The notes beneath the pieces are model-generated. The model saw nothing but the letters and a program-made list of their open reading frames with translations. It was not told the DNA's origin and searched no databases. Shown piece after piece: positions 38,001-46,995 of a stretch of 64,000 bases of DNA; within the stretch, counting starts at the first letter, position 1; every line of letters begins with the position of its first letter. The position numbers were made by a program, and so were the translations under genes. The stretch is from contig NC_079223.1 of assembly GCF_029633865.1 (NCBI RefSeq), forward strand, positions 5,830,183-5,894,182. The letters are read 5' to 3'. This DNA is from Lampris incognitus. Its lineage: Eukaryota > Chordata > Actinopteri > Lampriformes > Lampridae.

Positions 38001-40976
38001 GAAGGGGAGGAGAATTCCGACTGAAACATTCTGCCAATGGCAGGCTTATTATACCAACAGTGTACATCCGGGGAGTCACACTAACCTTTAAGTCATGTCA
38101 GTTTTATTTGTATAGCCCAATATCACAAATTACAAATTAGCCTCAAGGGGCTTTACAGCAACACCACATCCTGTCCTTAGACCCTCGCATCGGATAAGGA
38201 ACAACTCCCTAAATAAAACCTTTAGGGAGGAAAACTGAGAAGAAACCTCAGGGAGAGCAATAGAGGAGGATCTCTCTCCCAAGGTGCAATAATGTTGTGT
38301 TTACACAATTTTCACAACACAAAATTGAAAGAGGATAACAGAATTATAATGAAATTACAAGCTATATGAAGAATATGATGAGGAGGATGCCAAGCAGTGT
38401 CCAGACGCCACCGGAACAGCCCAGGACCTGAGCCCTGCGACCAGCACCACCATGTAAAAGAATAAAACCATTAGTCACACATCTTGGTGATAGATGGTTT
38501 TTAAACTGTAGACGTCAGCAAACGTATCAAAGTGGTGTAGGGTTTAACGACTCTTTAATACGTATGTGATTTTTAATCTCACCTCAGTTTATGTAGTTGT
38601 ACAAAAAAACAAAAGAAACCCAAAAGAAACGAAGTGCCTCTGTACTTGTGTAACGTTAGAAATGCCGTCTGTCTACCAGGTGAAGCCTGCCGAGCTCGTC
38701 AACTTTCTGCAGGCAAAGAAGAGTGAGGGCTATTGCATTGTGGGGGTGGAGCAGACGGCCAACAGCCAGAGGCTTCAAGATCACCAGTTCCTGGAGAAGA
38801 CCCTTCTGCTTCTTGGGTAATGATGGCAGAGAAACAAAAAAATGTCTGGAATCACAGTCTGGTTTTGTCTTCCATATCATATGGTCAGCCCTAGAATCAG
38901 AACAAGCGAGGGCAGGAGAAGTCCAGGGGCCTCATGTATCAATCGTTACTATGGGCAAATTTTGTTCTTACACACCCGTGGACTTTTTTAGCCCGCAATA
39001 TTGTCTGACAGTCAGTAGCAAAGCATGATGGTTATTTGTAGTTCCTTCGTCCTAACATCTGTTGTCTACCTCTTGCAACTAGCAGTCACCCAGGCCTGCA
39101 AAGACATCAGTGTTAGCCAACCGGTGTCTAAATTCAGGGGTTACCCAGGTTCTACACTGGCCTATGAGACAAATTGCAGGGCTAAAAAAATCCCACAGGT
39201 GTGTACGAACAAATTCGCCCATAGTAACGATGATACACGAGGCCCCAGGACACGTGAAGACCGGAACGACCGAGGCGGTCGTTTGGACCGTTTTGGATTT
39301 TCAAAGTTTAATAACTTTATGGAAAAAAAGATACAGACCTGCCGCTCCCTGAATGCTCCTAGAATTGCGTATATTTGCATTAAAATGAGTTTTAGATGAA
39401 TTGCATCCAAAAAAAAGTTATGGTAAGATCTACCTAAAACCACCACGAGCCGTCAAAAAGACGGCTCGTAATTTGCGCGTCATCGTGTGCGTCATGTCAG
39501 TATTTACGACGTGTGTTGTCGCGTCATTTCCTTTGTGAAGTTCGTTGGCCTGTCCTAGAAACACGCTAGCGTCCTCCAGTGCAGAGAAATAGTCTAAACT
39601 TGATTTGTGATTATGTCCAACATGTCTGGTTACAGACGCACCATGACTACCAGCGAGGTGCTGCAGTATTTACAGACGTTGGACAGCGGCCATTTTAACT
39701 TGTTTAAAAATAGTTTTAAAGTTGTTAAAATGTTAACTTTGCTGCAGTTACTTTCATAACAGACATACTAACATATGTAATGCATTAATATCTCAACTGG
39801 GTATTTATCTTGACAGAATATAGAATTGGTGGCGCGGTGGTACAGTGCTTAGCGCGGTCACCTCACAGCAAGAGGGTCCTGGGTTCGAGCCCCGGGGTAG
39901 TCCAACCTTGGGGGTCGTCCCGGGTCGTCCTCTGTGTGGAGTTTGCATGTTCTCCCCGTGTCTGTGTGGGTTTCCTCCGGGTGCTCCGGTTTCCTCCCAA
40001 AGTCCAAAGACATGTAGGTCAGGTGAATCAACCGTACTAAATTGTCTCTAGGTGGGTGTGTGTGTGGTGGTGGTGGTGGTGGTGGTGGTGGTGGGGGGGG
40101 GGGCCTGTGATGGCCTGGCGGCCTGTCCAGAGTGTCTCCCCACCTGCCACCCAGTGACTGCTGGGATAGGCTCCAGCATCTCCGCGACCCTGGGAGCAGG
40201 ATAAGCGGTTCGGATAATGGATGGAATATAGAGTTCAAAAACCGGCGGTCACCGCCCATGGTGGTTTTAGGTCGGGGTGAAACCCCGGTCGTTCTCATGT
40301 TAATGCAAATATATGCAAATATGTGCAATTTAGGAGCATTCGGGGAGCGGCAAGTCCGTGTCTTTTTTTTTCCCACAAAGCTATTAAAGTTTGAAAATCC
40401 AAAACCATCAAAATGACGGCGTCGGTAGCACACCAGTGCTTAGGACACACACGCGCTCGCCGCACCCGTTCCCCCAGATGACCCCGGAGCTTTCGCAGGT
40501 GAAACCTGTGAGCTGACGAAGCAATCTCACCACCCAACCGAGTTTTCCTCTGGGCCGTGTCCCTCTCCTCCGCCTCCCATCCCAGCGAGGGTGCCTGTTG
40601 GGGCATGCTCGGCTCTAATTGCCTCCCCCTTAGGAGGGAAGCAAGTTACCCGAGTCAGCACAAACCGCACGATGGCAGCAGGATTTACCTTTACCCCGGT
40701 CTCCTTTGACTCCTCACCGTGCGCCCTGCTTATATAATCGGGCTGAAAAGGGCAGATCGATTTTCAGAACGCCATTGGGAGATACGTGACATTTACCGCC
40801 CACGCTAACACTGAGGTTACACCGCAAAACACTTTCACATGACTTGCTCACCTTTATCATACTGCGGGCGGCCTCCGCCGGCGAGGTGTGATGTCACATC
40901 TGCTTAACGGCGCTCAGCTGCAGAGCAGCGGTGGAGGACGGCGTAGACTCCCTGTTGTTTATGGGCTCAAGTTCCC

Positions 40977-41021
<45 letters not shown>

Positions 41022-41634
41022 TCTCAAACTGCGGGGTTCTCCCCGAGCACAGCATGCCGCTGCACTAATCTCCCATCAGATAATTATTATCTCACCCAAT
41101 TACACTGGAGATAAAAGTAGCTCAACAAATCACGCTTCCTCGCCATCTCACACCGTTTGTTCCCTGATTAAAAGACCAAAGCCGCTGCCAGATGTCCCCG
41201 TATATTACCGTCGTCTCAGCCCGGTCCCTGTTTCAACCCGCTCTCAGAGGTCTTGAGAGACGAAGCAGCCATTTATCTCATTAGCGTTTTGAAATATCAG
41301 GACTTGAATAGGTTCTAAGTGCTTTAGGGGGGAACATATTGGATGCCCTCGTCAAGCTCACCCTTTTGTTTATTTATTTGTTTATTTATTTATTTTATTC
41401 AGTCTGTTGACCCCATTTTGCAGCACTTCCTCCCTCACGCTGTATTCTCTCTCTCTCTCTCTCTCCTTTTACACGCACAGCAACGAGCGGGAAGGCATAC
41501 CTGCCAACTTCCTGCAGCTGCTGGATGTGTGCGTGGAGATCCCTCAGCAAGGGGTCATCCGCTCTCTCAACGTGCACGTGAGCGCCGCCCTGCTGATCTG
41601 GGAGTACACGCGGCAGCACGCCGCCTCCGACTGA
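19606..41634 (+). CDS. tarbp1: TARBP1, tRNA (guanosine-18) 2'-O-methyltransferase, 29 exons, 1793 aa
   Basis: Exons: 19606-21019, 21157-21260, 21840-21909, 23450-23604, 23763-23815, 23921-24018, 24132-24267, 24358-24454, 24813-24902, 25017-25188, 25350-25616, 26747-26844, 26925-27083, 27180-27397, 28532-28784, 28883-29071, 29227-29426, 29517-29588, 29708-29828, 30793-30903, 31023-31172, 31287-31373, 31863-32074, 32169-32250, 32387-32558, 32651-32836, 34707-34831, 38680-38816, 41481-41634. Phases agree; total 5382 nt. The long N-terminal part is helical-repeat-like. The C-terminal ~150 aa is the SPOUT domain: [20 protein letters not shown] (from ~1644), LLLGNEREGIP (~1740), and [20 protein letters not shown] with its SAM-binding knot. 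The family (yeast Trm3) makes Gm18 in tRNAs. It is about 170 aa longer than human TARBP1, matching a coding minisatellite in exon 1. Odd points: a GC-AG intron at 29072 and a weak or uncertain exon 15 donor at 28785. Confidence 0.95.
20011..20526 (+). repeat. tarbp1: In-frame coding minisatellite in tarbp1 exon 1
   Basis: Seven tandem units at codons 136-307, of 21 aa or 26 aa, in the order short, long, long, short, long, long, long. Each starts [12 protein letters not shown] (or ALPRLQ) and ends GRLDVEV; long units add AEGAPSTG. Unit DNA lengths are 63 and 78 bp, both multiples of three, so the frame stays open. Copies are nearly identical at DNA level. Confidence 0.95.
21305..21810. mobile_element. 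Foldback element (long inverted repeat) in tarbp1 intron 2
   Basis: The left arm (about 21355-21545, from ccaaaggagttgaatcaag) is the near-perfect reverse complement of the right arm (about 21568-21790), around a short loop near 21550-21565. Flanking copies of cggagttatgt (about 21307 and 21795) look like a target duplication. The right arm has a short tandem expansion of agtcagactagcttggtcc. No ORF. Confidence 0.85.
22076..22488 (+). mobile_element. SINE family A, tarbp1 intron 3
   Basis: Flanked by the perfect 11-bp duplication taggcttacca (22065-22075 and 22489-22499). The head has a small internal deletion just before the B-box ggttcaaatcc. Confidence 0.92.
22806..23205 (+). mobile_element. 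AFC-like SINE with (GT)n expansion, tarbp1 intron 3
   Basis: Full-length head ggcggcgcagtggttggcgc, B-box gagttcgagcccc, and tail ggataagcggcttgggtaat then GGAT repeats. Its internal microsatellite has expanded to about 28 GT units (23024-23081). Confidence 0.92.
24528..24762 (-). mobile_element. LINE 3'-end fragment (RTE/Rex3-like)
   Basis: The minus strand encodes a LINE C-terminus typical of fish ([16 protein letters not shown], then [13 protein letters not shown]) ending in a (GTA)n tail, seen on the plus strand as tactactactacta. Lies in tarbp1 intron 8. The clade call is from memory. Confidence 0.55.
25770..26635 (-). mobile_element. Older SINE family A copy, split by a second SINE
   Basis: Two minus-orientation halves, 25770-25967 (3' half) and 26412-26635 (5' half), flank a plus-orientation copy. 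Divergence from the other copies (for example an altered B-box region) suggests an older insertion. In tarbp1 intron 11. Confidence 0.9.
25968..26411 (+). mobile_element. SINE family A inserted into another family A copy
   Basis: Full-length copy, head gcatctgggtagcatagtgg. The target duplication is SINE sequence itself: agtgaggagttt (25956-25967) and agtgaggcgttt (26412-26423), one mismatch. Confidence 0.93.
27413..27865 (+). mobile_element. SINE family A inserted 16 nt into tarbp1 intron 14
   Basis: Perfect 14-bp duplication ttagtagctttgtg at 27399-27412 and 27866-27879. The left copy is part of the 5' splice site of exon 14 (AAG|gttagt, intron starts 27398). Confidence 0.95.
27952..28110 (-). 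mobile_element. AFC-like SINE 3' fragment
   Basis: Reverse-orientation 3' half, from the tail (ttccaaaccgcttatcctgc) to cacctagggacaatt-like sequence. It faces a plus-orientation fragment 85 bp away. Confidence 0.8.
28196..28373 (+). mobile_element. AFC-like SINE 3' fragment
   Basis: Plus-orientation 3' half, starting tccctaggtgtgaatgtg and ending ggataagcggcttgg. Forms an inverted pair with 27952-28110. Confidence 0.82.
30066..30511 (+). mobile_element. SINE family A, tarbp1 intron 19
   Basis: Full-length copy flanked by the perfect 13-bp duplication aaaattccttgtg (30053-30065 and 30512-30524). Confidence 0.94.
30979..31012 (+). repeat. (TG)n tract abutting the tarbp1 exon 21 acceptor
   Basis: A TG run with a gtgcgtgcgc end lies within 10 nt of the acceptor gctcag (31017-31022). 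No conventional pyrimidine tract lies between. Confidence 0.9.
31431..31812 (+). mobile_element. SINE family A with internal deletions, tarbp1 intron 22
   Basis: Perfect 17-bp duplication caaatctctattctctt at 31414-31430 and 31813-31829. The segment after the B-box and part of the body are missing. Confidence 0.93.
32872..33196 (-). mobile_element. SINE family A, internally deleted, tarbp1 intron 26
   Basis: Reverse orientation. The body is present from ctccccaattgtatccggcc to the head at ctacccagacgcccc. The middle part (promoter-proximal body) is lost. Flanks are AT-rich (atatata). Confidence 0.88.
33197..33944. other. tarbp1 intron 26, no feature recognised
   Basis: Unique-looking AT-rich intron sequence between two SINEs, with a T-run at 33691-33707. 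I see no exon, RNA gene or known repeat. Confidence 0.5.
33945..34393 (+). mobile_element. SINE family A, full-length, tarbp1 intron 26
   Basis: Head gcgtccgggtagtgtagcgg, B-box ggttcaaatcc. Likely duplication agaaaaacagtg (about 33933-33944) and agaaaaaaagtg (34394-34405), one mismatch. Confidence 0.9.
34505..34618 (-). mobile_element. SINE family A remnant with large internal deletion
   Basis: Keeps only the 3' end (ctccccaattgtacttggcc) joined to the 5' head (aggcaacggaatagaccacc) in reverse orientation. The end of this remnant is only about 90 bp from the tarbp1 exon 27 acceptor. Confidence 0.85.
35108..37390 (-). mobile_element. L2-like LINE, reverse-transcriptase part and 3' region, inactive
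   Basis: The minus strand encodes RT motifs: [13 protein letters not shown] (near 37020), [40 protein letters not shown], then FADD-type catalytic box ([14 protein letters not shown], near 36570) and NKTEIIVYG. The frame breaks between the two RT blocks (near 36587) and again near 37080. The 3' side (35108-36060) is noncoding and contains a family C SINE. It occupies most of tarbp1 intron 27. Confidence 0.8.
35196..35589 (+). mobile_element. tRNA-derived SINE, family C, copy 2
   Basis: Head gtccgcggtggcgtagcggt, B-box gggttcgcgcccc. Perfect 17-bp duplication aaaatgcaatgtaaaat (35179-35195 and 35590-35606). Nearly identical to the inverted copy at 13659-14054. Confidence 0.95.
37640..38310. 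repeat. Interspersed fish repeat sequences
   Basis: 37680-38040 resembles a common noncoding teleost repeat (agtctggctaaacccgttat). 38096-38310 is a second one (ttgtatagcccaatatcac, ccctcgcatcggataagg). Identification is from memory; classes unknown and no terminal repeats found. Confidence 0.4.
39270..40440. repeat. Inverted repeat pair enclosing an AFC-like SINE
   Basis: Left arm about 39270-39450 (ttggattttcaaagtttaat) and right arm about 40245-40420 are diverged reverse complements of each other, with around 80% similarity by eye. The left arm ends in a small hairpin cgagccgtc-aaaaa-gacggctcg at 39448-39470. This may be a MITE with long arms or two opposed copies of one repeat. Confidence 0.6.
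39828..40223 (+). mobile_element. AFC-like SINE, tarbp1 intron 28
   Basis: Full-length copy with duplication gaatatagaatt (39816-39827) and gaatatagagtt (40224-40235), one mismatch. Contains an expanded (GGT)n at 40065-40094. Confidence 0.92.
40441..41400. other. Repeat-poor part of tarbp1 intron 28
   Basis: Mostly unique-looking sequence with a (TG)n tract at 40979-41018. At 41078-41092 is agataattattatct, two opposed GATA motifs, with a third (gagataaa) near 41108. No exon recognised. It could hold a regulatory element; that is speculative. Confidence 0.35.
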
Positions 41635-41883
41635 AGAGGTCAGCTGCTGCGTGAAGAAGAAGAAGAAGAGGGTGTCCTTCACACGGGGTCTCACCTCATG
41701 CTGCTTCCATTAGATAACCTCACGTGTTCTAATGTGGCTTTGCTTTTGTGTGTTGAGTTTAGAGAATGGTGCCAGCTTCTCGGTATGTGTGTACTCTTCA
41801 CCCGGTGCCGGAGAAAATGCTGTTTGCAGTTCTTGGCGTCGACTGGATTGGTTTCATCACCTGACTTGAGTTGCATTTTATTC

Positions 41884-42600
41884 GTTCCTTCATTCATTCA
41901 TCATCAGCCGATTCTCCGGGGTCGGGTCGCGGTGGCAGCAAGCTAAGCAGGGCACTCCAGACCCCCCTCTCCCCAGCAACGCCCTCCAGCTCCTCCTGGG
42001 GGATCCCAAGGCGTTCCCAGGCCAGATTGGACGTGTAGTCCCTCCAGCGAGTTCTGGATCTACCTCGGGGTCTCCTCCCAGTTGGCCGCGCCCGGTAAAC
42101 CTCCAAAGGAAGGTGCCCAGGAGGCATCCTAATCAGATGCCTGAACCACCTCAACTGGCTCCTTTCGATGTGAAGGAGCAGCGGCTCTACTCCGAGCTCC
42201 CTCCGGATGTCCGAGCTCCTCCCCCTATCTCTAAGGCTGAGCCCAGACACCCTACGGAGGAACCTCATGTCAGCTCCTTGTATCCGCCACCTCACCCTTT
42301 CAGTCACCACCCAAAGCTCCTGACCATAGGTGAGGCTTGGAACCAAGACTGACTGGTAAACTGAGAGCTTTGCCTTCCGGCTCAGCTCCTTCTTCACCAC
42401 AACGGTCCGGTACAACGTCCACATTACTGCTGATGCTGCACCAATCCGCCTGTCAATCTCCCGCTCCACCCCACCCTCACTCCTGAACAAGACCCCGAGA
42501 TACTTGAACTCCTTGCATTTTGGTACCAGTTCGTGTTTCACTGTAGCTTGTGTAAGGAGGGGGGCGCTCCCGAGGTCATCCCTCTTCCCTTTCCACGAGA
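41884..42600 (-). mobile_element. LINE 3' fragment (RT C-terminal region), copy 1
   Basis: The minus strand encodes EFKYLGVLFRSEGGVEREID, LTYGQELWVVTERVRWRIQG, LRRVSGLSLRDRGRSSDIRR and RSRTRWRDYTSNLAWERLGI, then ends in an (ATGA)n tail (plus strand ttcattcattcatcatcagc). A 5'-truncated non-LTR element with an open frame across this fragment. Clade uncertain. It lies just downstream of tarbp1 and could overlap its 3' UTR. Confidence 0.85.
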
Positions 42601-42610
42601 CACATCGATG

Positions 42611-42706
42611 CCGCCCAGTGGCTGCTGGGATAGGCTCCAGCATCCCCGCGACCCTGACAGCAGGGTCAGCGGTTTGGATAGTGGATGGATGGATGGATGG
42701 ATGGAT
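42611..42706 (+). mobile_element. 5'-truncated AFC-like SINE
   Basis: Only the 3' ~95 bp is present (ccgcccagtggctgctggga to GGAT repeats). It has its own 7-bp duplication atcgatg (42604-42610 and 42707-42713), so it inserted already truncated, on the edge of the LINE. Confidence 0.85.
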
Positions 42707-43317
42707 ATCGATGAGTGAAGGTTGACTTGTGCTATCTACCATTTGTCTCTGTGTTCGGGTGGAAGCTTAACATCTCGTAAGATACTTGGTGATCTGAAAA
42801 ATGAATGCGTGTGACTTTTGTAAAAACAAAATATTTTTTTCTATCCAATAACAAAAATGAGTTGGATTTTAGCTGTTGTTTTTATGTATGGCATATTTTA
42901 TTCAATGATAATTATGTGCGGTATAAATCCCTTGAATAAAACACCTTTTTAGGAGTCATTTCTATACATCCCCTTGTTAATATTTCAATTAATCTCCTTT
43001 AGATCATAACACGCTGGCCTCCACGAGACAGTACTTCAGTAAAAAATTCATTAATTAATTTCGGAGACGGGCAGGCGGTGCGCCATTGAACGCCCCCCCC
43101 AACACGTGTCGCTCGTTGTCGACGTCATCACAGAGAGGAGCAGGTGAAGCTCCGCCCAGGTGAAGCTCCGCCCCCTCCCTCCACCGCTTAAAAAAGTCGA
43201 TCACGGTTCCTTTACCCGAGCAACTCGAGGAGGAGGAGGAGGTCGCATGAGGAGAAGACTGCCACGTTTTGCCCCCGCGGGTTGAAGGACCGCCCGCGGT
43301 CAGAAGCGAGACGAGTT

Positions 43318-43374
43318 CCCCGAGCGGATGGATGGATGGATGAATGGGTGGATGAATGGATGGATGGATGGGAT
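43318..43374 (+). repeat. GGAT microsatellite encoding the GPCR start and first residues
   Basis: An imperfect (GGAT)n run covers the first four in-frame ATGs and encodes MDGWMNGWMNGWMDG. The flanking sequence resembles the tail of AFC-like SINEs, but no SINE body is attached. Confidence 0.85.
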
Positions 43375-45063
43375 TGTGGACCACGTGAACGGTGCACGCT
43401 TGGATTCCAGTGTTCCTGGACTGGGAGCGTCAAGCGGCAACGGGACAGCGACAGAGCGGCTCATCTTATCACCCCGAACCAGACTGGTTCTGGAGATCCT
43501 GATGGTGCTGATGTGTGTCGGTGCTGTGACAGGTACTGTTGCAGCTGTGTCGTTCACGTGCCTTTCCTTTCTCCCGTTACGACACCGGAAAGCTCCGTGG
43601 TGCGTTTCAGGTGGAGGGGCAGGAGGAGCGCATGACAGGTGGAGGGGTAGCAGGAGTACATGACAGGTGGAGGGGCAGGAGGAGCACATGACAGGTGGAG
43701 GGGCAGCAGGAGTACATGACAGGTGGAGGGGCAGGAGGAGCACATGGCAGGTGGAGGGGTAGGAGGAGTACATGGCAGGTGGAGGGGTAGGAGGAGTACA
43801 TGACAGGTGGAGGGGCAGGAGGAGCACATGACAGGTGGAGGGGCAGGAGGAGCACATGACAGGTGGAGGTGTAGGAGGAGTACATGACAGGTGGAGGGGC
43901 AGGAGGAGCACATGACAGGTGGAGGTGTAGCAGGAGCACATGACAGGTGGAGGGGCAGGAGGAGCGCATGACAGGTGGAGGGGTAGCAGGAGTACATGAA
44001 AGGTGGAGGGGCAGGAGGAGTACATGGCAGGTGGAGGGGTAGGAGGAGTACATGACAGGTGGAGGGGTAGGAGGAGTACATGGCAGGTAGAGGAGCAGGA
44101 GGAGTACATGGCAGGTGGAGGGGTAGGAGGAGTACATGACAGGTGGAGGGGCAGGAGGAGTGCATGGCAGGTGGAGGGGCAGGAGGAGCGCATGACAGGT
44201 GGAGGTGTAGGAGGAGTACATCACAGGTGGAGAGGTAGGAGGAGCGCATGACAGGTGGGGGGGTAGGAGTACATGACAGGTGGAGGGGCAGGAGGAGCGC
44301 ATGACAGGTGGAGGGGTAGGAGGAGTACATGACAGGTGGAGGGGCAGGAGGAGCGCATGACAGGTGGAGGGGCAGGAGGAGTACATGACAGGTGGAGGGG
44401 CAGGAGGAGCGCATGACAGGTGGAGGGGTAGGAGGAGTACATGGCAGGTGGAGGGGCAGGAGGAGCGCATGACAGATGGAGGTGTAGGAGGAGCACATGA
44501 CAGGTGGAGGGGCAGGAGGAGCACATGGCAGGTGGAGGGGCAGGAGGAGCGCATGACAGGTGGAGGGGCAGGAGGAGCACATGACAGGTGGAGGGGCAGG
44601 AGGAGCACATGGCAGGTGGAGGGGTAGGAGGAGCACATGGCAGGTGGAGGGGCAGGAGGAGCGCATGACAGGTGGAGTACATGGCAGGTGGAGGGGCAGG
44701 AGGAGTGCATGGCAGGTGGAGGAGCAGGAGGAGCACATGGCCCAAATATGGCAAATCAAATGTGGGCCTCTTTTGGCAAAGCTGCGGTGCTCTGGGCAGC
44801 ATGTGGTCTGGATGTGGCCCTGAAGTGCCCCGTGTGGTAAATGGTGAATATGGCCCAAATATCACAAAACAAATATGGCCACCTTTGGCAAATATGTGGC
44901 ACATTGTTTCTATGGCTTGGTTCTGGCCCAGATCTGGCAAACGGGAGCGGACCACCCGAGCGCCATCATTCCACGCGGTATGTGGGCCGGATGCAAGTGT
45001 GGGGTGTGGGACGGGTCCGGGCCACAGCAGCTTTGCTATCTGGGGGGGTTATGAATCTTTAAT

Positions 45064-45096
<33 letters not shown>

Positions 45097-46779
45097 TAGG
45101 TAACATACTCGTCATTGTGACCGTGGCTGCAACCAAGACGTTCCACTCGGTGACGTCCGTGCTGATCATCAACCTGGCCATCAGCGACCTCCTAGTGGGC
45201 GTGGGAGTAATGCCTTTTGTGGCCCTGTCAATCACGAACCCCGGCTGGGTGGGCAGCACCGTACGTCCGACCCTTCTGCACTCTGCACCCTCTTACCGGG
45301 TCTTGTGGTCTATGCTTTTGTGTTGTTCCTAGCTAGAGATTTGTCGGTGGCTCCTCGTGTCATCGTAGCTTGTCCAGAGTTCTAACCCCGTGCTGAGGAA
45401 GTTGCACGGTATTGTGGTCTGACCTGCTTGCTGCCTGTCTCCTCCGGTAGGACCTGTGTCTGTATGTGGGTTACACCTCCTCGGTGTACTGCACCGCGTC
45501 CGTGCTGACGCTTGCCGCTATCGCCCTTGACCGCTACCACGCCATCGTGGACTGCCTGCGCTACAGCTCCCGCTGCACCCTGTGGAGGACCTGCGCCGTG
45601 GTCTTGTGGATCTGGCTGCAGGCCCTGGCCTCCAGCTGCCCCCCTCTGCTGGGCTGGAGCTCCGTCAGCTACGTGGACCCCGTGTACAGCTGTGCGGTCA
45701 ACTGGGCCAGCAGCCCCAGCTACACGGCCCTTATGGCTGCCCTCTCCTATCTCATACCGGCTGCAGTCATCTTCTTCTGCTATTTTAACATAGTTAAGGT
45801 GGCCCAGAGTCACGCCAGGAGGATCCACACCTTGGAAGACCACCTTCTGCGTGGCAGGAGGACCATCACGTCGGACCTCTCGTCCTTCCAGCATTGCGGA
45901 AATCCCAGCAGTCCCTCCAGACTGGTCTACCACCTCAGTGGACGGTTTATATCTGAGGTCCACAGTGAGAAGAGCACTGTGGACCCCCCCCTCTCTGACT
46001 CCGCCGACCCACAGTCCTCCTCCAGCCCTACTTCCCGACGTTCGTTCTCCTTCCTGGCTCAGAGGGCCTTGCCGCCGCCGCCACACCCCCAGCAGACTGC
46101 CCAGCAACAGCACCACCACCACCACCCCGGAGTGGTGCGTCTTTTCCTGGTCATCTCAGCTTTCTTCCTGTGCTGGACCCCTTACATGGGTGTGGCGTTG
46201 GTTCAGGCCACAGAGACTGCCCTATCAGGAACAACCAGCCTCCTCCCACCCGCTGCCGTTACCTTCTCCTATTGGCTGCTGTTGCTGAACTCGGACATCA
46301 ACCCTCTCCTGTACGCTCTACTGAGCAAGCGCTACCAGGGGGCCCTGCAGAGCCTGAAGCAGAAACTAAGCGCCCGCCTGGGGACCGTGGTGGGGAGGGC
46401 AAGGGAGGTCGCTGCTGAGGCAGCCGAGGGCAGAGGCAGCGGCCCGTGCACACTGAGCACCCAGCACCCCCGCCCCTGCTCCACCTCGGAGACTTCCGCC
46501 GGCCACGAGGCCGGCCATCCCTCCCCCGTTTTCACCGTTGACACCCGCTTTAAGCAGCACTCCGGCGAGCCCCTCTGCGACGCGTTTCTCCCTGGCGGCA
46601 GCTCTCCGTCCTGCCCCCTGCGGCGAGACTCCGGTTGTGACAGGCCGCTGGATTGCCTGCAGGTCCCGTGTCCGACAGAGGGGGGCAGCAGACTACCTTT
46701 CTCCGCCCTCACCACGGAGACACAAGCCACTTTTTTCTACGGCCAGATCACAGTGAGAGTGGAGCATGACGTCTGCTAG
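43328..46779 (+). CDS. Class A orphan GPCR, GPR161-like, 3 exons, 564 aa
   Basis: Exons 43328-43532, 45100-45260, 45451-46779 (phases agree, 1695 nt). An in-frame stop at 43283 precedes the first ATG at 43328; further in-frame ATGs follow at 43340, 43352 and 43364. N-glycosylation site NGT at 38-40. TM1 carries GN (N70); TM2 NLAISDLL with Asp98; Cys125 probably pairs with the ECL2 Cys in YSCAVNW; TM3 ends LDRY (149-151); TM4/ECL2 WIWLQALASSCPPLLGWSSV closely resembles GPR161. TM6 has CWTPYMG and TM7 NSDINPLLYALL. ICL3 is long (about 110 aa, His/Gln/Pro-rich: QQTAQQQHHHHHH). All activation motifs are intact, so it looks functional. Ligand unknown. GPR161 itself acts in ciliary Hedgehog/cAMP signalling; whether this paralogue does is unknown. 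It sits between tarbp1 and slc35f3. Confidence 0.85.
43604..44742. repeat. Minisatellite, 28-bp unit, about 40 copies, GPCR intron 1
   Basis: Units contain atgacaggtggaggggcagg, with gca/gta and gcgc/gcac/gtac variants. The array starts about 70 nt after the exon 1 donor. The unit is not a multiple of three but gives long antisense frames (Pro/Ser/Cys/His-rich) that are not genes. Confidence 0.96.
45066..45095 (+). repeat. (TG)n tract abutting the GPCR exon 2 acceptor
   Basis: About 14 TG units lead directly into tctag and the exon start at 45100. There is no normal pyrimidine tract. Confidence 0.93.
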
Positions 46780-46995
46780 TCCTTCCGCTCGTCTGCTGCA
46801 GCCGGTGGAGGTTCACGACCGACACTACAGAGTCACTGTTTGTGCGGCGCTTGTTCCGCAACACAAAGGGCCGTGTGACATTTTATATCAAATTTTCATT
46901 TGTCAGATCTGTCCAAGTATATCGATGTATCTCTTACTATAGTATATATATTATATAATGTTATATATATGTATTATTATGTGTGTATGTATATG

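Noticed and set aside
41894-42742. 282-codon minus-strand frame as a host gene
   Set aside because: It is a recognisable LINE RT C-terminal fragment with a simple 3' tail and a second copy at 52797-53150.
43300-44955. Antisense frames of 240-434 codons (PSTCHVLLLPLHLSCAPP)
   Set aside because: Translation of the 28-bp minisatellite in the GPCR intron.
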